Below are positions 1 through 6,105 of a DNA stretch of 7,447 nt, piece by piece. A program made the translations under genes and the position numbers. Origin of the DNA: SZAS-79 sp038319115 (GTDB taxonomy: Bacteria; Pseudomonadota; Gammaproteobacteria; Burkholderiales; SG8-39); the NCBI GenBank assembly GCA_038319115.1, contig JBBQCV010000178.1, positions 1 through 7,447 of the forward strand. The letters are read 5' to 3'. The notes below the pieces were generated by a model that was not told the origin of the DNA, searched no databases, and worked only from the letters and a program-made list of their open reading frames with translations. Every line of letters begins with the position of its first letter. Position 1 is the first letter of the stretch.

Positions 1-140
1 GCAGCCGGCACCTCCTCGAACAGGAAGACCTCGAAGAAGCGGCGCATCAGCGCATCGCCACGCAGGTAGTCCCGGAGCGCCGCCCGCTCGGCGGCGAACT
101 CATTCTGCACACTGCTGAGGAAGATGCGCAGCGGGGTCAT
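1..140 (-). CDS. DUF4062-domain protein, N-terminal fragment (runs off the window)
   Basis: Forty-six codons are visible from ATG at 140 down to the window edge, with no stop. The peptide starts MTPLRIFLSS and continues with VQNEFAAERAALRDY (residues 11-25) and RRFFEVFLFEEVPA (33-46). The pattern RIF-(I/L)-SSV-Q-x-EF-x-x-ER at the very N-terminus, followed by an aromatic-rich FF-x-VF-L-FE strand, is the start of the DUF4062 family. In known proteins DUF4062 sits N-terminal to larger modules such as ATP-binding/AlbA_2-like domains or NTPase plus repeat domains; which one follows here lies outside the window. The start codon overlaps the stop of the nucleotidyltransferase gene as ATGA and there is no strong Shine-Dalgarno, so translation is probably coupled. 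Hand-counted GC is 39/60 and 42/60 in the first two 60-base blocks, higher than in the two genes upstream. The family call is from memory of the motif, not from a search. Confidence 0.72.
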   Translation of the reverse strand, partial: MTPLRIFLSSVQNEFAAERAALRDYLRGDALMRRFFEVFLFEEVPA

Positions 141-946
141 ACGAGACGGGTCCGTCCGGTGAGCAGCTCCTGCATCTTCCCGACCTTCGGAACCCATATC
201 CAGCCCTCGCGAGCCGGTACGTCTGCAGGAGGCTCCTCGAATACGTCTGGAGTGTTCGCGAACAGGCAGGCCATCGCCGCCGTCCTCTCCGACATGGACG
301 CCGAAAAATTGACGGCTTCCAACAGTGGCATCTCGTCTCCATACAGCCGGTCTGTATTGCCGGCTTCCTGGTAGGTGCGCAACAGTATTGCTAGATCGAG
401 CGCATCCTTCGGATTTACGGTGCCGCGATCAGCCCAAGCGAAAAGCTTTAGCAGCGCGAGCCCCGGCAGTGAGATCACTGGGGCGACGAAGTTCTCTGAA
501 ACTTCAATCTCAACCGTGTTTGCGAGGGCCTCTTCGTAACCCATGACGTTCATAACCTCCCCTGTCCCGGGAGGCCATTCGATCAAGTTTGGCGGCCCCT
601 CGACCCCACCGAACGGAATGATGTCGATCGGGTAGCCACTGCTTTGGGGGGTTATCTTGTAATAAAGACGGTGTGCAATTTGGGGAACGGCCTCAAATCT
701 GCCGGTCGCGGTCAGTGTCGCTTTGATGGTTTCAAATTGCTCCCAGGTCTCGACCGCGATCCCAAAATCTACGTCCTTTGTTGCGGCACCTGTTTTAATG
801 CCATGCACGTGCAGTAAAAGGATGTCTCTTGCCATGGCGCCGCACAGAAAGTATTTCATGTGCAACGCTCGCATACGCGTATCAAACTCCCGCATGACTG
901 TAACGGTCAGCGGATCAACGGGATGATCAGTTTTTACGCAGAGCAT
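137..946 (-). CDS. AbiEii/DUF1814-like nucleotidyltransferase (type IV TA toxin candidate)
   Basis: A 269-residue protein. The N-terminal part has the nucleotidyltransferase signature: CGAMARD at 35-41 (the G-x-x-x-RD loop), then TKDVDFGI with the metal-binding pair D58 and D60, and YPIDIIPF at 105-112, which offers D108 as a third acidic residue. The helical part has PGLALLKLFAWADR (161-174) and PKDALDLAILL (179-189), matching the K-x-x-A-W-x-x-R and KD-x-x-D-L elements of AbiEii-type proteins. Members of this family are toxins of type IV toxin-antitoxin and abortive-infection systems; MenA-type relatives add nucleotides to tRNA, which need not hold here. The ATG at 946 lies inside the last codons of the antitoxin gene (20-base overlap) and has only a weak GAGA upstream, so coupling to the antitoxin is likely. 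A later in-frame ATG at 895 (residue 18) would also keep the whole domain. The stop overlaps the next gene as ATGA. GC is about 52-55% in two sampled 60-base blocks. Confidence 0.82.
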   Translation of the reverse strand: MLCVKTDHPVDPLTVTVMREFDTRMRALHMKYFLCGAMARDILLLHVHGIKTGAATKDVDFGIAVETWEQFETIKATLTATGRFEAVPQIAHRLYYKITPQSSGYPIDIIPFGGVEGPPNLIEWPPGTGEVMNVMGYEEALANTVEIEVSENFVAPVISLPGLALLKLFAWADRGTVNPKDALDLAILLRTYQEAGNTDRLYGDEMPLLEAVNFSASMSERTAAMACLFANTPDVFEEPPADVPAREGWIWVPKVGKMQELLTGRTRLV

Positions 947-2021
947 TCTCGATGTGCTTGTCGCGAATCATTCCGGCCACTTCTAAGTTTCGCGGATCGA
1001 GCGTTCCTATCAGGTCCGCATATATAAGGATCGGCGGAACAATATCTGTGTCGTTGTTATCGAGTGGAATATGCCAAAACGCGTCCAGAATTTCGATGTC
1101 TCCTTTTGGATCTGCTCGAAGTCGATTTGCTGCCACAAGCTTTGGAAGCGCTCGGTTTAAATTTTCTCCGCCTTGGTCTGGCTGTATGTAGATGGTGCAA
1201 TTGTCAGGCTTGAGATGTTTAGTTAGTCGTGCTGCCGCGATTTCACCGCCCCAGTAGGCGTGCAAGCCGGTTAGATCGGCCCTCCTCCACCAATCCGGAG
1301 CTTCCGCGCGGAAGCGGCGTGGATTCAGTTTAGGGCGCAGCTTAATTGGATAGTTAGTAACCCACTCCTCAAAGAGTCGTATCGGCTCCAGGAAACGACG
1401 GTGACGTTTTCTTTTTCCACCTGCGATAAAACCACGTGCTTCGAGGTCGAATAGAACCCGGCCTACCGCGCCAAGAGCGACGTGGGCAGCATCAACAATG
1501 TCTCGATATGGCGCGTTTAGAAGTTTTGGTTTGCAAAGGAGGGCAAACACGACGCGAAGCGCGGTCGCTGTGCCCGCGCCCCGCTTACCTTTATTTGTGT
1601 TTGCTTGGTCAACCGGCTTCTCGCCGGTGATATACACGCGCAAACCGGGTTCATTGAGATACGTGTTGCCGGCAATGTCCAGAAAAGGGATTTCCAATTT
1701 TCGACATTGTTTGGCTATTGTTGGGGTTATATGGGGCGCGAACAGTAACCCGCGTTCTCCGAATTGTTCAATCTGGGCTTTGATGTGCCCTAGCGCCGCC
1801 AATCTGTCGACGTGAGTTTTCGCTTCCACTAGGTAGCGGAGCTTTTCTCCACCTACGTAGAGATCGATTTGGGCGTCGACCCGACGGGCATTTCTGGTCG
1901 TTCGTTTTTCGAGCGTGACAACGCGCCCTTTCACCCCGGTTGTCTCTTCCAGCGCCTCTAGCGCTCGACCCAACTCACCCAATAGATGGGCTTCGTTATT
2001 AATCAAGGTGGGCGTAACCAT
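927..2021 (-). CDS. AbiEi-family antitoxin/repressor with N-terminal PD-(D/E)XK-like domain
   Basis: A 364-residue protein in three parts. Residues about 30-135 resemble a PD-(D/E)XK nuclease fold: D53 in DAQIDLYVGG, then VEAK with E66 and K68 thirteen residues later, followed by IPFLDIAGNTYL (111-122), typical of the AbiEi_2-type group. Residues about 150-215 look like a winged helix (ALRVVFALL, YRDIVDAAHVALGAVGRVLFDLEARGFI, then basic KRKRHRR), the probable DNA-binding unit. The C-terminal part has the AbiEi-like GLHAYWGGEIAAARLTKHL stretch (252-270). In characterised AbiE systems AbiEi both counteracts the toxin and represses its own promoter. ATG 2021 is preceded by GGAG with a 7-base spacer, and a promoter with a palindromic operator lies just upstream. 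The gene is co-directional with and overlaps the nucleotidyltransferase gene, in the usual antitoxin-first order. Base composition is low (27/60 GC in one block, 1321-1380), suggesting acquisition. Whether the nuclease-like part is catalytic is unknown. Confidence 0.83.
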   Translation of the reverse strand: MVTPTLINNEAHLLGELGRALEALEETTGVKGRVVTLEKRTTRNARRVDAQIDLYVGGEKLRYLVEAKTHVDRLAALGHIKAQIEQFGERGLLFAPHITPTIAKQCRKLEIPFLDIAGNTYLNEPGLRVYITGEKPVDQANTNKGKRGAGTATALRVVFALLCKPKLLNAPYRDIVDAAHVALGAVGRVLFDLEARGFIAGGKRKRHRRFLEPIRLFEEWVTNYPIKLRPKLNPRRFRAEAPDWWRRADLTGLHAYWGGEIAAARLTKHLKPDNCTIYIQPDQGGENLNRALPKLVAANRLRADPKGDIEILDAFWHIPLDNNDTDIVPPILIYADLIGTLDPRNLEVAGMIRDKHIENALRKN

Positions 2022-2038
2022 GACGTCACTCCGGCAGT

Positions 2039-2093
2039 TTGTTCATTTTATCATTATGTTCACGTAACGTGAACAGCGACTAAGAATGAACAA
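2039..2093. promoter_or_regulatory. Symmetric four-half-site operator over the antitoxin promoter
   Basis: Two inverted repeats share the same centre, base 2066. The inner one is TGTTCACGT-a-ACGTGAACA (2057-2075), with 9-bp arms and a single central base. The outer one is TTGTTCATT (2039-2047) with AATGAACAA (2085-2093), 9 of 9 complementary. All four arms hold the hexamer TGTTCA or its complement, at 2040, 2057, 2070 and 2087, so the half-sites on each side are 17 bases apart. The array covers both the -35 and -10 hexamers, and the far arm runs into the last codons and stop of the upstream GMC gene. It is the expected kind of site for negative autoregulation by the antitoxin; AbiEi of Streptococcus agalactiae is known to bind inverted repeats cooperatively at its own promoter. 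That this antitoxin is the binder is inference. Confidence 0.66.
2045..2073 (-). promoter_or_regulatory. Predicted sigma-70 promoter of the antitoxin-toxin operon
   Basis: On the minus strand a TTCACG -35-like hexamer (2073-2068, 4 of 6 consensus positions) is followed by exactly 17 bases and then TAAAAT (2050-2045, 5 of 6 positions). Transcription would start near 2038, leaving a short leader with GGAG (2032-2029) before the ATG at 2021. The -35 hexamer lies inside one arm of the central palindrome of the operator, so a bound repressor would block RNA polymerase. Predicted from sequence only. Confidence 0.6.
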
Positions 2094-3669
2094 GAATCCC
2101 CGCCCCACGCTCCGCCACCATGATCGTTGCCGCATTGGTATTGGCGGAGGTAACCGAAGGCATTACCGAAGCATCGATCACCCTCAACCTTTCCACTCCC
2201 CGCACCCGCAACTCCGGATCCACGACCGACCGCTGATCGCTACCCATCCGGCACGTGCTCGTCGGGTGGAACACAGTCCCGCCGCGCGAGCTGGCGAATT
2301 TCCACAGGTCTGCCCGCGTCTTTACTTCCGGCCCGGGCATCGTCTCGGCATCCCACAGCTCCTTGAACGCCGGCTGGCGGTAGATTTCTCGGAGCATTTC
2401 CAGGCCCGAGACGATCACCTCGCGGTCGTGCTGCTCGCTGAAATATCTCGGTTCGATCTTCGCCTGTTTCATCGGGTCGGCCGACTGGATCGCCAGCCTG
2501 CCCCTGGACAGCGGCCGGCACTGGCAGGCCGAGGCGCTGAATCCCGAGTACGCGTGCAGCGGGTCACCGGGCTTGTCGACCGAGAGCGGCATGACGTTGA
2601 ACTGGATATCGGCGCGGTCGTCCCTGGCCTGCGGCGTGCGCGCAAACCCGCCGACCTGGCCTGCGCCTACTGTGAGCGGCCCGCGATTCTGGAACATCCA
2701 TTGCAGCCCCATCTTGGCGAGCTCGATCGGGTTCCTCACCTGGTCGTTGAGCGACATCTTCTTTTTGAGGCGCAGGATGACCCGCGCCTGGTAGTGGTCC
2801 TGCAGGTTCTCGCCGACTTCGGGCGCATCCACGAGCACCTTGATGCCGTGCTGTTGCAGCACATTTGCCGGGCCGATGCCCGAGAGCTGCAGCACCTGCG
2901 GCGATTGCAGCGAGCCGGCCGAGAGGATGACTTCCTTCTCCGCCCTCGCCTGCTCGACGTTTCCGTCCCTGACCCATTCGACGCCGACGGCGGTGGTGCC
3001 CTCAAAGAGCAGCCGGGTCACATGGGCGTGGGTCGTGATGGTGAGGTTGGGCCGGCTTTGTGCGGGGCGCAGGAACGAGCGCGCCGCCGACGAGCGCCAG
3101 CCGTCCTTCATCGACAGCTGGTAGGCGCCGACGCCGTAGTCGGTCTCTGCGTTGAAATCGCGGTTGCGCGGCAGGCCGTATTGCTGGCCGGCTTCCATCC
3201 ACAGGTTGCAGTAGGGATGGTCGTTCTGCAGGTCCGATACGCCCAGTTCGCCCGAGGCGCCGTGGTATTCGTTCTCGCCGCCCGCGTAGTTCTCCGAGCG
3301 CCTGAAGTACGGCAGCACGGTGTTGTAATCCCATCCCTGCGCGCCGGCCTTTACCCAGTCGGCGTAATCCTCGCGCTGGCCGCGGATGTAGATAAGGCCG
3401 TTGATCGAGCTCGATCCGCCCAGCACCCGCCCGCGCGGCCACACCACGTTGCGCCCGGCCGAGCCTTCGCTTGGCTCGGTGTCGAACTGGCGCGTGAAGC
3501 GCGGATCCACCATGGTCTTGAAATACCCGACCGGCAGGTGGATCCAGAAATTGCGGTCCGGCCCGCCGGCCTCGAGCAGCAGCACCCGATGGCCCGCGCC
3601 GGAGAGCCGGTTCGCGAGGAGGCACCCCGCCGAACCGGCACCGACGATGATGTAGTCGTAATCCGTCAT
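2080..3669 (-). CDS. GMC-family FAD-dependent oxidoreductase (choline/alcohol dehydrogenase-like)
   Basis: A 529-residue flavoprotein, the usual length for bacterial choline-dehydrogenase-like GMC enzymes, which oxidise an alcohol to a carbonyl with FAD. The N-terminus has the dinucleotide fold YDYIIVGAGSAG (4-15) with LLEAGG (31-36). The first GMC signature is RGRVLGGSSSINGLIYIRG (79-97), the second GSLQSPQVLQLSGIGP (252-267). The catalytic region shows the His of FHPTSTCRMG (H468) and the Asn-containing SANTNAATIM (508-517). No signal peptide is seen, so it should be cytoplasmic. ATG 3669 is chosen because the FAD motif starts right after it. An open extension upstream to 4077 is low-complexity, antisense to the divergent gene and not homologous to the family. 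The stop codon (2080-2082) lies in the operator of the downstream antitoxin gene. The start overlaps the stop of a small upstream ORF as ATGA. The substrate is unknown; the neighbours suggest a hydroxy-acid or alcohol catabolic intermediate. Confidence 0.93.
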   Translation of the reverse strand: MTDYDYIIVGAGSAGCLLANRLSGAGHRVLLLEAGGPDRNFWIHLPVGYFKTMVDPRFTRQFDTEPSEGSAGRNVVWPRGRVLGGSSSINGLIYIRGQREDYADWVKAGAQGWDYNTVLPYFRRSENYAGGENEYHGASGELGVSDLQNDHPYCNLWMEAGQQYGLPRNRDFNAETDYGVGAYQLSMKDGWRSSAARSFLRPAQSRPNLTITTHAHVTRLLFEGTTAVGVEWVRDGNVEQARAEKEVILSAGSLQSPQVLQLSGIGPANVLQQHGIKVLVDAPEVGENLQDHYQARVILRLKKKMSLNDQVRNPIELAKMGLQWMFQNRGPLTVGAGQVGGFARTPQARDDRADIQFNVMPLSVDKPGDPLHAYSGFSASACQCRPLSRGRLAIQSADPMKQAKIEPRYFSEQHDREVIVSGLEMLREIYRQPAFKELWDAETMPGPEVKTRADLWKFASSRGGTVFHPTSTCRMGSDQRSVVDPELRVRGVERLRVIDASVMPSVTSANTNAATIMVAERGAGILVHS

Positions 3670-3806
3670 CGTGTCACCAGGTCCGGCCGGGCGGCGCCGC
3701 CCTTGATGAGCGCGTCGTTGGCCGCATGCGGGTAGCAGGCCGAGGCATCGACGAGCTTCTTCGCTCCCGACACTGGCGTGTTCCGCGCCCCCATGGTCTT
3801 CGACAT
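3666..3806 (-). CDS. Small ORF of 46 codons coupled to the GMC gene (uncertain)
   Basis: A short reading frame from ATG 3806 ends in a TGA that overlaps the GMC start codon (ATGA at 3669-3666). The product reads MSKTMGARNTPVSGAKKLVD, then ASACYPHAANDALIKGGAAR, then PDLVTR. I do not recognise it. It has no membrane segment or signal peptide, and could be a leader, a small protein or the remains of a longer gene. In favour of its being real or recently real are the four-base coupling and a perfect AAGGAG (3833-3828) upstream. Against: because of a 14-bp tandem duplication, AAGGAG is correctly spaced (7 bases) from a different ATG at 3820, whose frame gives an unrelated arginine-rich 48-residue peptide ending at 3674. 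Deleting one repeat copy would put AAGGAG directly before the 46-codon frame. Confidence 0.33.
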   Translation of the reverse strand: MSKTMGARNTPVSGAKKLVDASACYPHAANDALIKGGAARPDLVTR

Positions 3807-3823
3807 TCGGTCTTCGACATTCG
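3796..3823. repeat. Perfect 14-bp tandem duplication at a translation start
   Basis: GTCTTCGACATTCG occurs twice in immediate succession (3796-3809 and 3810-3823). On the minus strand each copy carries an ATG (3820 and 3806). Because 14 is not a multiple of 3, the two starts are in different frames. The only good Shine-Dalgarno sits just before the first copy. This looks like a replication-slippage duplication. Confidence 0.9.
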
Positions 3824-3829
3824 CGTTCT

Positions 3830-3881
3830 CCTTGCCCAAAGTTTATCCTCTCAGCATGGGAAACGTTTTTCAGGGGCAAGG
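3830..3881. promoter_or_regulatory. Divergent control region with mirrored GGGCAAGG boxes
   Basis: The 219 bases between the GMC start (3669) and the racemase-family start (3889) hold the small ORF and this control region. CCTTGCCC (3830-3837) and GGGCAAGG (3874-3881) form an exact 8-bp inverted repeat 36 bases apart. Each copy also supplies the Shine-Dalgarno for the gene pointing away from it: AAGGAG for ATG 3820 on the minus strand and AAGG for ATG 3889 on the plus strand. The space between holds the self-complementary AAACGTTT (3861-3868). No convincing -10/-35 pair was found in either direction. The plus-strand pair TTCGCG/TTATCC with a 17-base spacer is too weak to call. Confidence 0.35.
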
Positions 3882-3888
3882 TCAAGCC

Positions 3889-5016
3889 ATGAGCCAATCC
3901 GTGCCGATCGCCAAGCTGGAGGCGTTCGTGTATCGCGCGCCGATCGAAACCCCGGTGCAGACATCGTTCGGCACCATGCGCGACCGCCCGGCCGTCTTTG
4001 TGCGCGTCACCGGCGAGGACGGCCTCGAAGGCTGGGGCGAGATCTGGTGCAACTTCCCCACCGTGGGCGCCGAGCATCGCGCGCGGCTGGCCGATTCGGT
4101 GTTCGCACCGTTGCTGGTGGGAAAGTCGTTCGCGTCGCCAGAGTCAGCTTTCCTCGACCTGACCGCCAAAACCGAAGCGCTGGCGATCCAGGCCGCCGAG
4201 CCCGGGCCGCTGGCGCAATGCGTCGCCGGCATCGACACCGCCTTGTGGGACCTGCACGCGCGGCGCCTGAAGCAGCCCCTGTGGAAGCTGCTCGGTGGCA
4301 AGTCGCCGGTCGTTCCGGTGTATGCGAGTGGCCTCAACCCCACCGCGCCGGAGAAACTCGCCGCGCAAAAGCTGGCCGAGGGCTATCGCGGATTCAAGCT
4401 CAAGGTGGGCTTCGGCTTGGAGCGCGACCTCGCCAACCTCAAGGCATTGCGCGCGGTGATTGGTGAGTTGCCGCTCATGGTGGATGCGAACCAGGCGTGG
4501 GACCTCGCCACCGCCATCGAGATGGCCGCGGCATTCGAACCTTTCAATCTGGGATGGCTGGAGGAGCCGCTGCGGGCCGACCGGCCATGGGGCGAATGGC
4601 AGGATTTAGCCTCGAAAGCCAAGCTGGGCCTGGGGGCAGGCGAAAACTTGGCAGCATTTGCCACGTTCGAATCGGCCATTTCTTCGCACGCACTCGCGGT
4701 GGTGCAACCCGACATCGCCAAGTGGGGTGGCTTCACCGGCTGTCTGACGGTGGCGAAGAGGATCCTCGGCCACGGCCTGCGCTATTGCCCGCATTACTTA
4801 GGCGGCGGCATCGGCCTGCTCGCTTCGGCGCACCTGCTCGCCGCGGTGGGCGGCGGCGGCATGCTCGAAGTCGACGCCAATCCCAACCCGCTGCGCACGC
4901 TCACGTGCGGACCGGTGGCCAAAGTTTCGCAAGGCGAAATCGTGCTCGGCGATGAGCCGGGATTGGGGTTTTCACTGTCACCCGAGCTGCTCAGCGAGTA
5001 CGCCGTACTTCATTGA
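3889..5016 (+). CDS. Mandelate racemase/muconate lactonizing enzyme family protein (enolase superfamily)
   Basis: A 375-residue member of the enolase superfamily, whose enzymes abstract the proton alpha to a carboxylate using Mg2+ (racemases, epimerases, acid-sugar dehydratases). The N-terminal capping domain (about 1-130) ends near GIDTALWDLHARRLKQPLWKLLGG (114-137). The barrel carries FKLKVGF with the KxK pair K170/K172, metal ligands D199 (MVDANQAW), E225 or E226 (WLEEPL) and E252 (GAGEN), D275 in QPDIAKWGG, and H302 in PHYLGGGIG. A KxK motif plus a D-H dyad on the opposite face is the pattern of the mandelate racemase subgroup. Exact substrate and reaction (racemisation or dehydration) cannot be assigned. 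ATG 3889 is preferred because AAGG sits 7 bases upstream and the family starts with an IxKLEAFVYR-like strand. Earlier in-frame starts (GTG 3778, ATG 3793, ATG 3856) would add an unrelated N-terminus and lack a Shine-Dalgarno. It is followed after 39 bases by the binding-protein gene, probably in one transcript. Confidence 0.9.
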   Translation: MSQSVPIAKLEAFVYRAPIETPVQTSFGTMRDRPAVFVRVTGEDGLEGWGEIWCNFPTVGAEHRARLADSVFAPLLVGKSFASPESAFLDLTAKTEALAIQAAEPGPLAQCVAGIDTALWDLHARRLKQPLWKLLGGKSPVVPVYASGLNPTAPEKLAAQKLAEGYRGFKLKVGFGLERDLANLKALRAVIGELPLMVDANQAWDLATAIEMAAAFEPFNLGWLEEPLRADRPWGEWQDLASKAKLGLGAGENLAAFATFESAISSHALAVVQPDIAKWGGFTGCLTVAKRILGHGLRYCPHYLGGGIGLLASAHLLAAVGGGGMLEVDANPNPLRTLTCGPVAKVSQGEIVLGDEPGLGFSLSPELLSEYAVLH

Positions 5017-5055
5017 AGGGTATAAGGGGCGGACAAAATATCCAAGGAGAAGACA

Positions 5056-6036
5056 ATGACCCGACGCACCGCCCTCGCCGCATGGGCTGCATCCACCGCG
5101 CTCTGCGCAAGCTTCTTTGCCGCGGCCGCTTTCGCGCAAGCCTTCCCCTCCAAGCCCATCAAGATCATCGTCCCCTACCCGCCCGGTGGCGTGGTCGACG
5201 TGATCGCGCGCTCGATCGGCGAGCAGATGGCCAAGGCGACCGGACAGCCGAGCGTGGTGGAGAACCGTGTCGGCGCGGCCGGCGCGATCGGCACCGAGGT
5301 CGTGGCGCGCTCGGCGCCTGACGGCTATACGCTGGTCGTCGCGAGCCCCTCGCATACGGTCAACGTCAGCCTGTATTCCAAGCTCGCATGGCATCCGCTC
5401 ACGAGTTTTGCGCCGGTGGCGATGGTCGGGGTGATTCCCAACGTGCTCCTCGTGCACCCCTCTGTGCCTGCGAAGACGCTGGCCGAGTTCGTCGCCTACG
5501 CCAAGTCCAAGCCCGGCCAGATCAACTATGCCTCGGCCGGCGCGGGCTCGTCGGTGCACCTCGCGGCCGAACTGCTCGAGCAGATGGCCGCCATCAAGCT
5601 CGTGCACATTCCGTACAAGGGCCAGCCCGAGGCGGTCACGGCTCTCATCACCGGCGAAGTGTCGATGATGCCGCTCACCATGGCGCTGGCCAAGACGCGT
5701 ATCCAGGCCGGCCAGGCGCGCCCGCTGGCGGTGACCACGCCCAAGCGCTCGGCGTCGCTGCCGCAGACCCCCACCGTGGCCGAGAGCGGCTATCCGGGCT
5801 ATGAGGTCAGCACGTGGTTCGGCTACCTCGCCCCGGCCGGCACGCCCGCCGATGTGGTGGCCAAGCTCAACGCCGAGATCAATGCCGCGCTGAAGCACCC
5901 CGACGTGGAGAAAAGGCTGCTTGCGCTGGGCGCCGAGCTCGATCCGGGCACGCCGCAGACTTTCGGCAAGTTCCTCGAGGCCGACATGAACCGCTGGGCC
6001 AAGGTGATCAAGCAGGCCGGCATCAAGGCCGACTGA
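5056..6036 (+). CDS. TctC/Bug-family periplasmic substrate-binding protein
   Basis: A 326-residue extracytoplasmic binding protein of the tripartite tricarboxylate transporter (TctC/Bug) type. It has a signal peptide: basic MTRR, a hydrophobic alanine-rich core, and a likely cleavage after AFA (27/28). The mature part shows family landmarks: FPSKPIKIIVPYPPGGVVDVIAR (30-52, with the GGxxD turn and D48), ENRVGAAGAIGTEVVARSAPDGYTL (69-93), an IPYKGQPEAVTALITGEVSMM stretch and PTVAESGYPGYEV near the C-terminus. Bug proteins bind carboxylates or related small molecules in the periplasm; the ligand here is unknown. The start is secure: AAGGAG (5044-5049) precedes ATG by 6 bases. No TctA or TctB membrane partner lies in the window, as is usual for orphan Bug proteins in Burkholderiales. 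Placement behind the racemase-family gene suggests that it captures that enzyme's substrate or a relative. Confidence 0.95.
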   Translation: MTRRTALAAWAASTALCASFFAAAAFAQAFPSKPIKIIVPYPPGGVVDVIARSIGEQMAKATGQPSVVENRVGAAGAIGTEVVARSAPDGYTLVVASPSHTVNVSLYSKLAWHPLTSFAPVAMVGVIPNVLLVHPSVPAKTLAEFVAYAKSKPGQINYASAGAGSSVHLAAELLEQMAAIKLVHIPYKGQPEAVTALITGEVSMMPLTMALAKTRIQAGQARPLAVTTPKRSASLPQTPTVAESGYPGYEVSTWFGYLAPAGTPADVVAKLNAEINAALKHPDVEKRLLALGAELDPGTPQTFGKFLEADMNRWAKVIKQAGIKAD

Positions 6037-6105
6037 GGCCGCGCAGGCCGCCGCGCGCCGCTGCTCACGCTCCTGCTCGCGCCGAACCTGGCCACGACGA
6101 GCGTC

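Noticed and set aside
2086..3735. Long open frame of 549 codons on the plus strand opposite the GMC gene
   Set aside because: The product is arginine/histidine/proline-rich without any domain, and lies wholly antisense to a gene with all GMC signatures. It is a typical high-GC shadow frame.
3796..3823. Tandem repeat considered as part of a CRISPR or VNTR array
   Set aside because: There are only two 14-bp copies with no spacer, so it is a simple slippage duplication.
3778..3888. Earlier starts (GTG 3778, ATG 3793, ATG 3856) for the racemase-family gene
   Set aside because: They have no Shine-Dalgarno and would cover the divergent control region. ATG 3889 has AAGG at good spacing and begins with the family's first strand.
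3670..4077. 136-residue N-terminal extension of the GMC protein
   Set aside because: The FAD-binding strand starts right after ATG 3669. The extension is not protein-like, and most of it is antisense to the start of the racemase-family gene.
5056..6036. A complete tripartite tricarboxylate transporter
   Set aside because: Only the TctC-type binding protein is present; no TctA- or TctB-like membrane protein occurs on either side within the window.
6037..6105. Terminator between the binding-protein and phosphoesterase genes
   Set aside because: A 5-bp CGCGC/GCGCG hairpin (6040-6044/6053-6057) can form, but there is no T-run, and such pairings are common in GC-rich spacers.
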